A stretch of DNA of 64,000 nt. Source: Congeria kusceri (Eukaryota > Mollusca > Bivalvia > Myida > Dreissenidae). The position numbers were made by a program, and so were the translations under genes. The DNA is taken from positions 72,447,974 to 72,511,973 of the forward strand of contig CM051025.1 of assembly GCA_027627225.1 (NCBI GenBank). Direction: 5' to 3'. This document shows positions 11,606 through 24,100 of this stretch, one piece after another. Under the pieces are notes generated by a model, which was not told the origin of the DNA, ran no database searches, and saw only the letters and a program-made list of their open reading frames with translations. Position 1 is the first letter of the stretch, and the number at the start of each line of letters is the position of its first letter.

Positions 11606-12395
11606 AATCGATAGCTGTGTACTATATCTTTTCCATTCTTTACAACGGGATATATGAAGTTAAATGTAAATAAATTGCATATTTATGTTACTCTTAATAA
11701 TAATCTACTATGTTTAGAAAACAGAAACAAAACTGATGGTTTATTTTTTATTTAAACTGTTTAATTAATATTTCAATTGAAAACAATTGATCCAAAACTA
11801 GCACATATATACAGTGTGCAACAGTACAGTAAGGTTAATCAATAAGTAAATCTAATATTAATCTGACATGGCTTTTACAATACAAATTCAATGATAGTGG
11901 TGTTAATGTTCTCTTACGAGTGTTATATTAGCACATATATTTTAATTTCCCTGTAGTAGTTTAGCGTTTTGATATGCTTTATTGCTGGGGATAAGATTAT
12001 ATAAATTAATAAAGACGATATATACAGACTTTAATGAATTATCTTTAAGGAGATTTGCCGGTAAAAGTGGGTGGGGAAAGAAAATAAAATCGGGTTTTGT
12101 ACATGTATAAGTCGCATTGTTGCTGAGAATCCAATTGCATTTGAAAGTAAATGTGCTTGACCAAAGTTTATCTGACCGAAAAATGCACAAAACGGGGAGA
12201 AAACACTATGTATTCAACGTTTTCTCTTTTTCTCGATTAATTGATTGCCGCATTTCAAAGTCACTGATCGCGATCACAAATCTTAGCGCGCGACGATTAT
12301 TCTTCTCCAGCTTAACTTAAATCTTTGAAACTAACTCCCCCTTAACTGCTTAATAGAATATTCGCCTAAACAAGGCTTTCTGAAGATTTGCGAAA
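11606..12395. other. AT-rich spacer, nothing recognised
   Basis: Sits between the 3' end of the LINE and the SINE. Only short, domainless open frames on either strand. Confidence 0.4.
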
Positions 12396-12700
12396 GTCGT
12401 CGGCTAGCTCATTTGGTTGTGCGCTGGACTGTCAATCCGGGGATCGTGAGTTCGAACCCCAGCCCAGCCACATAACTTTTGTGGGGATTGGTAATGAAAT
12501 TATTTTTACGGCCATTCTCCCCCTACTTCTGATTCAAGTACGGCAGTTGTCAGTTACTGGCATAAGTATGTGTGCACTTAGTACTGGTAAACCGCTTAGA
12601 TCGGCTAAGCTTGCCCAGGAAAAGTGTGAGTAGGTTAACTGACCGCCGTGATATGACTAAAATACTATTAAGGCAAAAATCCAAACAAACAAACAAACAC
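12396..12700 (+). mobile_element. tRNA-derived SINE
   Basis: The head is tRNA-like: an A-box-like TAGCTCATTTGG at about 12411, a GTC anticodon in ctGTCaa at about 12431, and a B-box-like gagttcgaacccc at about 12450. The acceptor-stem ends do not pair well, so it is not a working tRNA gene. A central domain follows (cagttgtcagttactggca, then aagcttgcccaggaaaagtg, then ttaactgaccgccgtgatat) and a (CAAA)n tail. It resembles the V-domain type SINEs known to be widespread in molluscs. The family name is inference. Confidence 0.8.
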
Positions 12701-14090
12701 AGGTCCAATTGGCATCAAACCTTTAATGTAGTTATTCCATATTTATGTGTATATTTTGTAGTTCACGAGGGGTTTCCGCGCGCCAAAAATCCCCAACAAC
12801 TACATAATGTGTGCATGCGGATAACCATGGATCCGGAGTATGTACTTGTACATTTTGGAGACGCATCGAAATGAACTTTTTGAATCACATATGCAGTTCC
12901 CAGCTATTCATGAGTTACTTTTTTATTTGTATGTGGTCTGGTGCTGATGAACATCGGGGCGGGGCAGGAGAGCATGGTGGAAGTCCACCTGTCTAGTATG
13001 GCGACCAGCATCTTCATTCACATTCGCTGGCCATGAATCAAGCCTGTGTTGCCGGCCTCAGCTACGCCCGTAGGCGCAATGCGGTTTGAACGACAAATAA
13101 CACAAGTCGTGGGTTGCAGAAATATTGTTATTCAATAATGTCGATCGATACGTTAGTTTTCTGAAAGAAAAACAATTAATACTTATAAATAAATATATAA
13201 TTAAATATGTTAATAAGTTTCAATGACATTACAAAATACTAATGATTGATAATGCATGGTGGCGTGAATAATAGCGACAATAAGGTATTCGAATGATAAC
13301 TAATAATCACATCCGTAACAATCAGAAATAATACGAAATTAATACAAGCAATAGACATAGATATCAATAATAAAATACAGTGTAATATTTACCTGCAGGA
13401 ATAACAATTATCCGACACAAATAATATAATTAAGACAATCGTCAAAATGTAATGGTGTCTCTGAACAGTTTAGCCGTGAATCTGAATATTGGAGGGAAAG
13501 TGATTGATTGGTTATTATGTGCACGTGTTAAACATAGGTTAATTTCAACTATATGTTAGTAACTCTAAAAACTAAGGTTACAGTCTACTTTAAACTAAGA
13601 ACGGATCATAACTACCCAACACAATAACTAAACACTGCACTGACTATTTAAATATGCATATAAGTGTATTACTTGACATTGTAGAATATATATTTTAGGG
13701 TAAATATAAAAACAAACATAATAATTTGATAATAATGTACATTTATTAACTTTATTTAAAATTCACCCTGTGACACCTGTCTCACTCGATGAAAAGCGAG
13801 AAACATAGGCTGCTGAAATATATATCACAAGAGTCGCCCATTTATTCAGTTACATTTTTCTGAGGTTGAGACAGGGGTTAATGGTCTTAAGAAAATGAAA
13901 AAGCAAAGAGCAGTATATGTATGTTGGAAAATAATATCCGGATATGAATTGTTTTCCTAGAAGGACACTGTTAAATTTAAAGTCATCTGGCATAAACAGA
14001 AGAACTACATTGTATTGACAGACTCAATATAGATGTTTTTTTACGGTTGGGATATTTCCAAGTATATGTATGATAGATACTTGTAAGTTC
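12701..14090. other. Spacer without recognised gene
   Basis: A GC-richer patch at about 12940-13090 (cggggcggggcaggag..., gccggcctcagctacgcccg) breaks otherwise AT-rich sequence. I could not assign it to a gene or element. The rest shows nothing. Confidence 0.35.
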
Positions 14091-14260
14091 ATAGACAGAT
14101 GGATGGTTGAATGAATTTGGGTTAACTCTGGATGGATGAGTCGACGGATTCATGAGTGAATGAATAAATAAATGGGTGAGGAAATGAATGAATGCCTGAG
14201 TTAATAAATTAATGAATGAAAAGATGGATGGATGTATTGATTGATGGATGGATGGACGAT
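14091..14260. repeat. GGAT/GAAT-rich simple repeat
   Basis: Irregular tetranucleotide repeat (gatggatgga, gaatgaatga). The minus-strand frames it creates (His-Pro-Ser-Ile repeats) are by-products. Confidence 0.85.
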
Positions 14261-14600
14261 TGAATGGATTGATTGATGGATGCATGGATAAATAAATAAA
14301 TGAACGAAATAACGAATAAATGAAAAAGCTTCCAATGGCTGATAGGTTGATAACCTAGGTTGATAACCTGTGTACTCCTCCCCCATCCCCTTAGGCTCGT
14401 GCTCCCTCACCCAGGAAAGTCATGTCTGGATGAATGGATTGATTGGTGGATGCATGGATAATAAATAAATGAACGAAATAATGAATAAATGAAAAAGCTT
14501 CCAATGGCTGATAGGTTGATAACCTAGGTTGATAACCTGTGTACTCCTCCCCCATCCCCTTAGGCTCGTGCTCCCTCACCCAGGAAAGTCATGTCTGGAT
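14261..14600 (+). repeat. Tandem duplication with a 170-bp period
   Basis: 14261-14430 and 14431-14600 are near-identical, both starting tgaatggattgattg and ending aagtcatgtctgga. Each contains the internal repeat gttgataacctaggttgataacct. Differences are single bases and a one-base gap, so the duplication is recent. Confidence 0.93.
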
Positions 14601-14760
14601 CCGACCCAGCGCGTTTATAAATGCGGTGATTTTCAACGAATCTATAGAGAGAACAGTTTCGTTTATGCGGCGACGCGCATTCGTAATATAAGCACTTGTT
14701 GCTTATAATATTATGTGGCATGACTGAGCTTGTTTAACTTTTAACATATTTTTTCAATTA
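14601..14760. other. Short spacer
   Basis: Nothing recognised between the 170-bp duplication and the dispersed repeat. Confidence 0.3.
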
Positions 14761-15214
14761 AACAAGAGCTGTTTGTAAAACAGTTATGTCCCAACTAGGT
14801 TAAAAGAAATCTTTAAAATATCAATTTGGGGAAAGATGAGATGAAAACTGTTGGCCAGTTTTAGATAAACCAATGGCCATAACTCTGCAGACCAAATTTA
14901 TCGAACTTGGCTATGATATGATAACCTCAAACATTTTCATCAAGTTTGGTGAAGATCGGGTGAGAAATGTTACACTTAGAAAGCGGCAGCTAAAACACCG
15001 AATTTGAGATGATTCAAGGGCCATAATTCTACGGTTACAAGGACGATTTGGTTGATTATCGAATTTGACCGGCATATTATGCGCACAAAAATTTCCACCC
15101 AAGTTTGGTGAATATCGGATAAAAACTGTTGGACATAAAGAACGATAAGGGCCTAAAGGCCACTTTTAGATAGTTCAAGGGCCATAACTTCACAATTTCT
15201 AGGACAATTTGGCT
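14761..15214 (+). repeat. Bivalve-type dispersed repeat with internal near-tandem units
   Basis: Begins aacaagagctgtttgtaa. It contains about three diverged roughly 120-bp units, each with a 'ggccataactct' type phrase followed by 'aagtttggtgaagatcgg' and 'aaaactgttgg'. I recognise these phrases from highly repeated bivalve DNA. No protein frame is preserved. Confidence 0.65.
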
Positions 15215-15355
15215 GATTAGGCTTATCCAGGACGACATTTTCCGCATACAGTGGATTTATGTTTAGAAGAGACTTCATTGAAACAGAAAATACCATAAAA
15301 GCGGAAAGTGTCGTCCTGGATTAGCCTTTGCACATGCATAAAGCCCGGTTTTGGC
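15215..15355 (-). mobile_element. Foldback/MITE-like repeat ('gtcgtcc' family), copy 1
   Basis: Carries gcggaaagtgtcgtcctgga near one end and tccaggacgacattttccgc near the other, so the ends are inverted repeats. The inside (agaagagacttcattgaaac) matches the copy at 50775-50930 in the opposite orientation. Non-coding. Confidence 0.7.
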
Positions 15356-15430
15356 TAAAATTGAACATTGAATATCACGCCTCTGATATGCTGCTGATAT
15401 TAAGTGTTGAAGTTTTACTTTACTGTTGTA

Positions 15431-15511
15431 AATTCGGCCACATATAGCGTCTTATTAAATACACTGACTAAAAGTCAGTGTATTTAGTAAGACGCTATAT
15501 GTGGCCGATTT
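15431..15511. repeat. Near-perfect 39-bp palindrome with 3-bp loop
   Basis: The left arm 15431-15469 and right arm 15473-15511 pair at 37 of 39 positions. The core is ggccacatatagcgtctta and its complement, with loop aaa. It could be a minimal foldback transposon or a small-RNA-like hairpin. No pyrimidine tract or promoter decides between these. Confidence 0.93.
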
Positions 15512-15782
15512 GTGTGAAGTAGACTTTGAATGGATTATGCAAATTTATCTTATACGTAGTTCAACTTTAATATTTAAATGCTCTATAGTTTAGACTAACC
15601 TTCTGTCAACCGAATTTTATAACTCAAAACTGATACTTCCAGTTATGTACGCATGTACACACATTCATATATATTGTATAGTATATATATATTGGAAAAA
15701 TCGAGGATAAAAATGGTGCTGGGTGCTGCTAAAAAGGAGCATGAGGAGGGGGGAAGCCGGAACAGTATATTGCAGTTTCTAA

Positions 15783-16088
15783 TAATGCACCTACCAATAT
15801 TTCCCTCAGAGGGGTCGGCGTCTGACGATGGGGAATTAGACTAATTTTATTTTTTTAGTGTCATTCCCCACAGAGGGAGATGCATGCTTGTTTACAAGCT
15901 GGAAGACGGTGGTAGTCTAAACATCCTACAATAGGGATCTAAAATCCGACCAAAAGGCTATTTCCCGGGACCCGGAATCATTCGAGGCGTGTCAAATTCA
16001 TGCCTGGTGGGAATCGCTTTCAGTCTAAAGTCCAGTATATTCACGCCGCCACCCCACCCTGGGGGAAAACTTGGTAGGTGCATAATTT
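15783..16088. mobile_element. MITE-like element with 37-bp terminal inverted repeats
   Basis: The left end (taatgcacctaccaatatttccc...) and right end (...gggggaaaacttggtaggtgcataa) are imperfect inverted repeats of about 37 bp enclosing about 230 bp of non-coding DNA. This suits a non-autonomous DNA transposon. No clear target-site duplication was resolved. A 63-codon frame overlapping the left end has no domain. Confidence 0.7.
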
Positions 16089-16854
16089 GGGACATGAAGG
16101 GATTTTATCAGTCTACTGCTGCTAATCAAGGTTTTTAAAATAGTATATTCAATTTTCATTGAATATTTGCAAAAATATATTGAAATTTAAAAGATATTTA
16201 ACATTACTGCGTTGACCAGCCCAGAGGGACAGCGGCGGGGGGGTGGGGGGGGGGGGCGATTTGGGCAAAAAGGAGGGTGCAGCACTCTGTTATTTTGCTA
16301 TGGATCGTTCCCTAATTTTAGCACGTGTTCTTTAACCGTGTATAATAGCATGCGTTAATAAACTATGTATGATATTTAAAACGTTAATTATTATAAACGG
16401 TTTTATTTTGAAAAGTTTGATGTACTTTATTGAAAAGTCACATGATTAGCCCAACGAAGATGAGCATTTACAGTAAATTGTGTTGAATAGAAACGAATGA
16501 CAATAATTAATGCTAGGTTATGTCGTACTTATTTTCGTTTTTGTTTGCAACAGAATAAAACTTTATTCTTGTTTCCATTTTAGTAACTGTTCAAAACTGT
16601 ATAAAATATTTTGAAATTAATTATTTATGCAAGTGTTATTAGAGAAGCAATACTGATTCTAACATGACACGCGCAGAGTTTTCAAAGTCTATAGACAAAA
16701 GAACAAAATTCACCGACGGGACGTGTGTTTTTTTTTTCCAACACATTTTATTAACAATATATGCAAAACATATACAATACATGAGATGCATCAATGCAAA
16801 AAGCACATATTATCATATTATTAATAATTGAAGTATCAATCTGACAAGAAAAAT
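16089..16854. other. Spacer with a G-rich tract
   Basis: Contains a G-rich run at about 16230-16260 (ggcgggggggtggggg...) able to form a G-quadruplex. The rest is AT-rich with no gene seen. Confidence 0.4.
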
Positions 16855-18190
16855 AACAAGAAATGTCTTTAAAAAAAGACAATCGGCGTTGAAATTAATA
16901 TTGAGATGTCATTTAAAAAGTACCTAAACAGACGGCCAAGATGATCGGTTACGTGACTTCTCAGACCCCAGATTTGTTGGTCCCCACCAGTATTAGGAGA
17001 CTTATTGGACCCCAGATTTTTCGGACACTATAAGAAAACTTCTCGGACCCAAAAGTTAATTTGAGATAAATTAATTAATTTAAAAATTTAATAAAATTAT
17101 CATTAATATCTATGCTGTCAATAAACCAATCATACAGCTCCAAGTTTCCACCAGTGATATATGAATAACCAAAATAATTTAGGTTAACATAATTGTTATC
17201 TGAATTTGTCAAGCCAATTTAACAAATTAACAATGTAAGAAAATAATTTAGGAAATGAATTAAAATTATTTTGTATCAGACGAGTCAATATAGTTATTTA
17301 TAGTACCGGTAATACACCATTCATGTTCGTTATCTAATATTATAACGATTTGAAGTCAAATAAGCATTTATACAGTGTATCCCAATAAAAAGCAATAGTC
17401 AGGGAACTTTCAGCGATTTTTAAAATGTTAAGACTTTATTTTTATAAAATAAAAATTTATTAGACTATGACGATTTTTAATTCGACGTATTCCGAATCGT
17501 CTTTCATAACATTTTATCTATAGAAAATGTAGCATCTTTTTATAGATTAAATAACATCTACTGGAGAAGTTGCTAGAAAGATGTAAAATTTATTGAATTA
17601 TAAATAATCGTTAATAAATCGTAACCACATTTTTATTTCAATTTAACAGTAAGTTTATAAAAATTATTTCCCCTTTTTTGAAATTTTTAGGTTTATGATT
17701 CTCTAAAAGCTATTATTGATGCATGTACGAGTATATTAACACAGCTATACAACGGTTGCTAGCTACGCGCGCTACTTTTAGAATGACACTAGTGTTTCTG
17801 GAATGTGAATCAATGGGCTACATGGAACGGCAACACTGTGAATGAGATTTATAGAGCGAACCGCTTACATAAATGTAGGCTAAACAAAATAGTTATTTCG
17901 TTACGTGAATGAATATAGCATTCTGTTTATGGCATACAGAAAATACGTTCATAATTAGCCTCGGTTCTAGAGTATATTTTGAGGATATGTTTATAACTTC
18001 ATTTTAACCGCTTATGTAAACAATTATGTAAATTTTTAATCCCCAAAAGTATGCAATAGTTATTGGTATACGTTAAACCATTGTTTGAAGTTTGCATTCC
18101 CTAGAATTAGAAAATTTGCCCAATTATATTGGCATTCAATTTTCCCGCTGCATAATTATCGCAAGAAAATCGGGTCAAAAGTGATCTTAG
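16855..18190 (+). mobile_element. 1.35-kb dispersed repeat, copy 1 (inverted partner at 57065-58425)
   Basis: Several blocks match the reverse complement of 57065-58425 in the same order: aatgtctttaaaaaaagaca, the catgatcggttacgt region, cttctcagacccc, the gcttacataaatgtaggcta region, cttatgtaaacaattatgtaaa, and ttcccgctgcataat near 18150. No long frame is kept. The class is unknown and may be a non-autonomous DNA transposon. It lies directly next to the Gypsy remnant. Confidence 0.75.
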
Positions 18191-18464
18191 ACAGCTACGC
18201 CGAAAAAGAGCATACTACTTATATTAATGACATGGGTTCATTCACATCAAATAATGGTGTCTTTATTAATCTAACAGAGGAGTGAAGTATAAGTAATACA
18301 CTAAGTACAGGCATGCATCAATTAAAAATACACCAAATATAAATAATATATTCAATGCAGCACCTATCTAGCATTTAATGTTTAATAATTTAATAAATAT
18401 ATAATTGTGTTTTAACCAAATTTAATGAAGAAATGCAATCTAAACAGTATATTTAAAGTGCATG

Positions 18465-18533
18465 TGTCGTAGGGTATATAATTAAACACTGTATATTTTA
18501 TTCCAGTTATTGTAAATTATCATTAATTATTTA
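18465..18533 (+). repeat. 69-bp fragment of LTR 3' end
   Basis: Identical by eye to 20109-20177, starting tgtcgtagggtatataatta and ending cattaattattta. At 18534 it joins directly to integrase-coding sequence, so the 5' LTR, gag, protease, RT and RNase H are all missing. It marks a deletion junction. Confidence 0.85.
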
Positions 18534-19427
18534 CGCCCAGGCATTTCCTACTAAAAACCAGTTAGCCAAAACAACAGCTAAAATTTATTTGAAAATTTCA
18601 TTGTACACTATGGGTTTCCAACACGTATACATTCGGACCAAGGGCCAAACTTTGAGTCCGAACTGATAAAAGACCTTTGTGATCTAGCTGGCATCGCCAA
18701 GAGTCACACCACCCCGTATCACCCTATGGGTAACGGACAGGTGGAGCGATTTAAAAATTCGACTCTTTTGAAAATGCTAGGAACATTGTCAGATTGCGAG
18801 AAAAGTGATTGGAAATCTCATATCGCGCCATTAGTCCATGCATATAATGTCACGATCCATAAAACCACTGGATACGCCCCGTACTATTTGATGTTTGGAC
18901 GTCACCCAAAACTGGCGATTGATGCATTACTAGGTCTATCTTCAGAAACTGATGACAATGTGTCAAAACACGAATACATTCGTAAACTAAAAGATAGACT
19001 GTCAGATGCGTATAAAAAGGCGGAAGAATGTGCAAAAAGTGCAGCTTCCGGTGACAAACAGCGCTATGACGCACGCGCTAACGCCAGTTCCTTAAGTGTC
19101 GGCGACTTAGTGCTTGTTCGCAATGTTGCATTGCGTGGTAAACAGAAACTGGCAGATAAGTGGGAGGGCACCCCGTACATTGTTGTCGGACAGCCAAACG
19201 CCGACATTCCTGTGTTTGAAGTTAAGAAAGACTGTCCCCAAGCTAAGAAAACTAAAATACTTCACCGGAATCTATTACTGCCATTGCCGTACAAAGAAAA
19301 GTCACAAATTAAAAGCCCAAAATACATCATTCCGGCCCGTCGTACAAATACTGACGAATCTAATGCGCGACCAAAACGTATTCGTCAACCCCCGAAATGG
19401 CTACGCTCGGGCGAATATATGCTGTAA
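18534..19427 (+). pseudogene. Gypsy-type LTR retrotransposon integrase, C-terminal fragment
   Basis: Codes for the end of the pol polyprotein. AFPTKNQLAKTTAK is followed, after a one-base frame slip near 18590, by FIVHYGFPTRIHSDQG (second catalytic Asp), TTPYHPMGNGQVERF (catalytic Glu), the GYAPYYLMFGRHP motif and a C-terminal DNA-binding region (VGDLVLVRN, KLADKWEGTPYIVV, HRNLLLPLP). It stops at 19425-19427. The RT, RNase H, protease and gag regions are absent, so this is a remnant. Confidence 0.92.
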
Positions 19428-20177
19428 ATAGTATGTATATAATATGTATTGAACATGATAGTTTTCAAGTCAAAATGTCACTTTCCGAACGTTTATATTT
19501 TGTGTCATTGACTTTGTAACATGTTCAATACTTCACACTGGAACATTGCTGTACATTGTATATACTTTATGTATAGCCCATTGTATTAACATGTATTATG
19601 CATGGAACTGATATGAAATAATTTCATTTCTAAAAATGCCTTTTAGTTTTGTATGAATATATTGCACCATCTATTGTTGTTATTCTTAAACGGAATTGAT
19701 TTCCGTCTGAATGCGTGAGGGAGTAATACAGCGAGTAGTTTTGCTGTGAGATATTACTTTGTGATTATTGTAGAATTTACTGCGTTATACGGTTTAAACG
19801 TAGGTTCTAAGTAGAGTGTGTTATTAATTTTGCAGTTTTGTAGTAATATTTAGTATTACTTACTTTGATTAGTAGTCGCATGGTTTTATTAATTGTGCGC
19901 CATGCATAGAATCATGTTTTTGAATATCCTGTATTGTGTTGTTGTTGTTGTTGTTGTCGTTGTTGTCGTTGTTGTCATAATCATCATATTGTATTTCGCG
20001 GCGAAAGTAATACCGCGCTCAGAGTATCAGCGGGAGTATGTCGTATGTTAATATTGTATTAATTTTAAAACAAATGTCGGGGACGACATTTTAGAAGCAG
20101 CGGGAGTATGTCGTAGGGTATATAATTAAACACTGTATATTTTATTCCAGTTATTGTAAATTATCATTAATTATTTA
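19428..20177 (+). mobile_element. Probable 3' LTR and preceding untranslated part of the Gypsy remnant
   Basis: Non-coding. It contains a purine tract (gcgtgagggag at about 19713) where an LTR could begin, a (GTT)n run at about 19940-19976, and ends with the 69-bp block shared with 18465-18533. The exact LTR 5' boundary could not be fixed because the other LTR is only a 69-bp stub. Confidence 0.6.
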
Positions 20178-21179
20178 AACACACGTTCATTATTACGATA
20201 TACACATACCTTAAACGTTTGATGAACAAAGGGAAACTACCCAAACAGTTTAATTGCATGTAGAATCGACTAACAACGTAGTTATCACACCTTAACCCGT
20301 GATCCACGTGCACGAAAAATTTAGTTCAGGTTAGAGATATTTCTAGAAGCTGAAGAAAATTTGATATTTATTCAGGTAATATATTATTATTATAAACAAA
20401 TAAAGGTTCATGTTTTAACTTAAGGTATACTTTTTGTATTTTACGCGTGTATTTGTAAAATATGTGTCTTTTGTATTTTATTGCTAAAATAATACTTGGA
20501 TCACCGTACCGACATTTTCTAGGCATTTATTTTGATATTATAATTATTCGTTTTCTATGTTAAATTTAATATTTATTTCAGAATTTCGTAGTTTGGCATC
20601 AATTTAAACGGTCAACCAGAAGAAAATAAACCTGTATAATATTTACTTCTGCGTTTTTCAATAAACCATGATCCACAAATAAGACACGACCCTGAAACAT
20701 GCATATATCAACATGTGGTATAAAGTTATAATTGCACTTGTAGTGTGTTGTGTAGAGAAAGTTACTATACATTCACATGAAAATACACAAAATTCAAATT
20801 ATATATACAATGCAGTACATGTCTTGCGTGCTCAGAAAGTAATTGTCTTCACAAAATTAATAGAGAAAAACAATTTAAGTAATAAAATTGCAAGCATACT
20901 CAATATGTGGTACAAAGTGCTGAAAATGTTTGAATAACAGTATAAAAAAGAAAGGAAAAAGTTGCCTATGACTTTAACTTGTCCAAATAGCCAAAACAAC
21001 AATTGTTAAGAGACTGGAGTTTGGTAAAATGGATATTTCCCTAACTTAAAGGGTCTAAATAAGAAATGTAGAGGTCTAAATATCAAATGGAAAATGTGTT
21101 ATATATACACATACATTTTGTTATGGAATATAAGTGGCAGAGACTGTATACTATGTATACAAAGTTTAATTAATTGAGT
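20178..21179. other. AT-rich spacer and 3' UTR of the minus-strand LINE
   Basis: No gene seen. The distal part, next to 21180, is expected to hold the 3' UTR of the LINE on the minus strand, but no clear tail was located. Confidence 0.4.
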
Positions 21180-24100
21180 GACTTAATGTGCACTTAAAAT
21201 ACAATTGAAGATTTCCCATTCTGTGTCAAAAGCATCTGATCTATTATTTAAAACTGAGATTTTTCTTAGGTTATCATACTCATTCCTTATATATTTCTGT
21301 GTGCCAACTATGCTTGGAAGGCTTTTGTTCATTTTGCACTTGTAGATGAACATGTTTGTAAATATTATGACATTGTTAATTGCTTTTGATAATTTTGTAG
21401 TATATCCTAGTATAAATGTTTTTTGTTAATAAATGGAAAATATTGTCTAGGGAACAGGCCATCAATTATTTCCTTTGATTTTTGACATTCCCCAAAAAGG
21501 TGTTCTCAAGTTACCTCTCTTTTATTACAAAAAGTACATAAAGGTTCAGGTGTAATTTTCATTTTATACAAAAGGCTGTTGGTTCCCAGTATTCTATGTA
21601 TTAATCTGTATTGAAACCACTGGATTTTGACATCTGTCGTTATTACGAAGGGTAGTTCAAAAATACTCCTCCATTCTTTTTCATCTATAACGGTATTAAT
21701 ATTTTTACACCATTTTGTTTCAATTAAAAGGTGCTCATAGTTTTTATTTAAAATATCATACAATCTTTTAGCTCCGGATTCTTTTTTTAAAATTAATTCA
21801 AACAATGGAGGTAAAAAGGGTCTAATGGTTTGCTGGTTCACAGTTAATGTACTAGAGTATGGCATATTGTGCTTTTCCATGTTCCTTTTTATAGCTCTTA
21901 TTATACCATTATAAATGAGAAAATTTACATTCAGATTGCAAGTCTTGTTCAATTCATCTAAAGACATAACATTTCCATCTTCTTTAAATATGTCACCTAT
22001 ACAATATATTCCAGCATCAAACCATGACCTAAAGACAAAACTTTTATTTCCAATCAGTATATATGGATTGTAAAAAAGAGGGTAGAGTAGAATGTCATCT
22101 ATCTTAAATTCCAATTTACCACTAAAATAGGTGAAGCTTTGCAAAGCATCTACCCAGAATAAATGTGTAATTCTGTTGGAAGTATTTAAAGCATTATTGT
22201 ACCCACAATTTAAGAGTTTTTTAGTTTCAAAGTACAGTTTTGTGATGTCTACCCATTTCCCCTTTGAATATTGAATTTTTTGTAACCATGTTAGTTTCAT
22301 TGCTGGAATAAAAGCATCTAAATTGACCATTTTTAGACCTCCTTCTCCATATTCTTTTACCAGGGTAGTAAATTTAATTCTGCTGTGTCCATCCCCAATA
22401 AAGCTTACAAGAGAAGATTTAATAGAATCTAAAATGTGGTGGGGAGGATTTGGGAGTGATATAAACAAATGATTAAACAATGAAATAATTAAGGTTTTGA
22501 CCACTGCAATTTGTCCAATAGGTGTGAGTATTCTTCTTTTCCAATTTATTAGAATGCTTTCCATTTTAACTATTTTTTCATTGTAATTTAGTTCAAATAT
22601 TTTTGACAAGACAACGTGAAAGTTTATTCCAAGCATTTTAAAACATTGTTGATTCCATTTTAGTTTCAATTTTGTTTTTATGCTGTCAGGACTATATTTG
22701 TGTTTACCAATCCATACCACTTTTGTTTTGTCAAAATTAACATTAAGAACTGATAAAAGAGCAAAATTATTCATAAAATAAGAGTTTTATTTAATGATTG
22801 TTTGGTACCGTCTAAAATAACAGTAGTGTCATCTGCAAACTGGGACAACTTATATTCCATTCCATTAATAGTTATACCTCTTATATTATCATTATCTCTT
22901 AATGCAATTGATAATATTTCTGCACAGAGAATAAAGATGTAACATGACAGGGGATCACCTTGCCTGCAGCCCCTTTTAATTGGAAAAAAGTCAGATAAAT
23001 GGCCACACTGTGTAACTGCTGATTTTGCATCTCTATAAAAAACCTGAAACCAAAGTTTTATGTCAGGACCGAAGTTAAAGAAGGTAAGCGCTTTTTTAAT
23101 AAAAGACCATTCCAACGAGTCAAACGCCTTTTCGAAATCAATTAGAAGAAATAAGCCTGGAAAATCTCATTCTCCTCGGTGAAATGCATTATATCGTAAA
23201 TTAACCTTGTATTTTCCCCAATGTATCTTCCCTTGATAAATCCCATTTGGTCATTACTTATTAATTTGTCCATAAATATTTTTAGTCTATTTGCTATAAC
23301 CCCTGAGCCAATTTTATACACTGTGTTTAAAAGAGTGATTGGACGCCAATTTTGTAAAAAAAAGTCCAGATTTATCCCCCATAGGTATACAAGTTATAAT
23401 ACCTTGAGTTTGTGTAATAGATAAACTTCCATTAATAAAAGCTTCATTTAATGCCCTAAAAACAAAAATACCAATTTTTTTCCAAAACAGTTTTATAAAA
23501 GTCTGCACTAAAACCAGAACTACCAGGGCTTTTATTATTAGACATATTTTTTAAAACTGTTGAAGCTTCCTCTAAAGATATCGTACCTTCAATTGATTTC
23601 GACTCACTTTCATTTAATTTCGGGCAATCAATTCCATTTAAAAATTTGTTAAAATCCTCATAATTACATTCAGTTCTTTTTTATAAAGTGATTGATAACA
23701 TGTTGCAATTGCATTAAGAATACACTTTTGGTCAGTTATTTCATGCCCATCTTCATTTTGTAATTTATAAATAGTTTTTGTTATTGCATTATTTTTTTCT
23801 AAACTGCAAAAGAATTTTGTTGGTTTTTCCCCATGCAAAGTCCATTGACACTTTGACCTAATCATATTTCCTTTTAATTGCTTGTTCTGCAAATCATTTA
23901 GTTCAACTTTTAAATTTTCTAATTCTTCAATTGTGTCATCTGAAAGATTTTCTTCCAAATGTTTGATTTGTTTAAATAAGTCACTTTCTTGAAGTTTGTT
24001 TTGCTTTTTTTATATAAGACCCATATGAAATAGACTTTCCTCTTAATTCCATTAATAGTGTTTCTAAAAAAAGTTGATCACTTATGACAAAATGTAACTC

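Noticed and set aside
12396..12470. Stand-alone tRNA-Asp gene (GTC anticodon)
   Set aside because: The acceptor stem does not pair well and the sequence continues into a SINE body and (CAAA)n tail.
13983..14579. Minus-strand His-Pro-Ser-Ile repeat frames
   Set aside because: By-products of the simple repeat and the 170-bp duplication.
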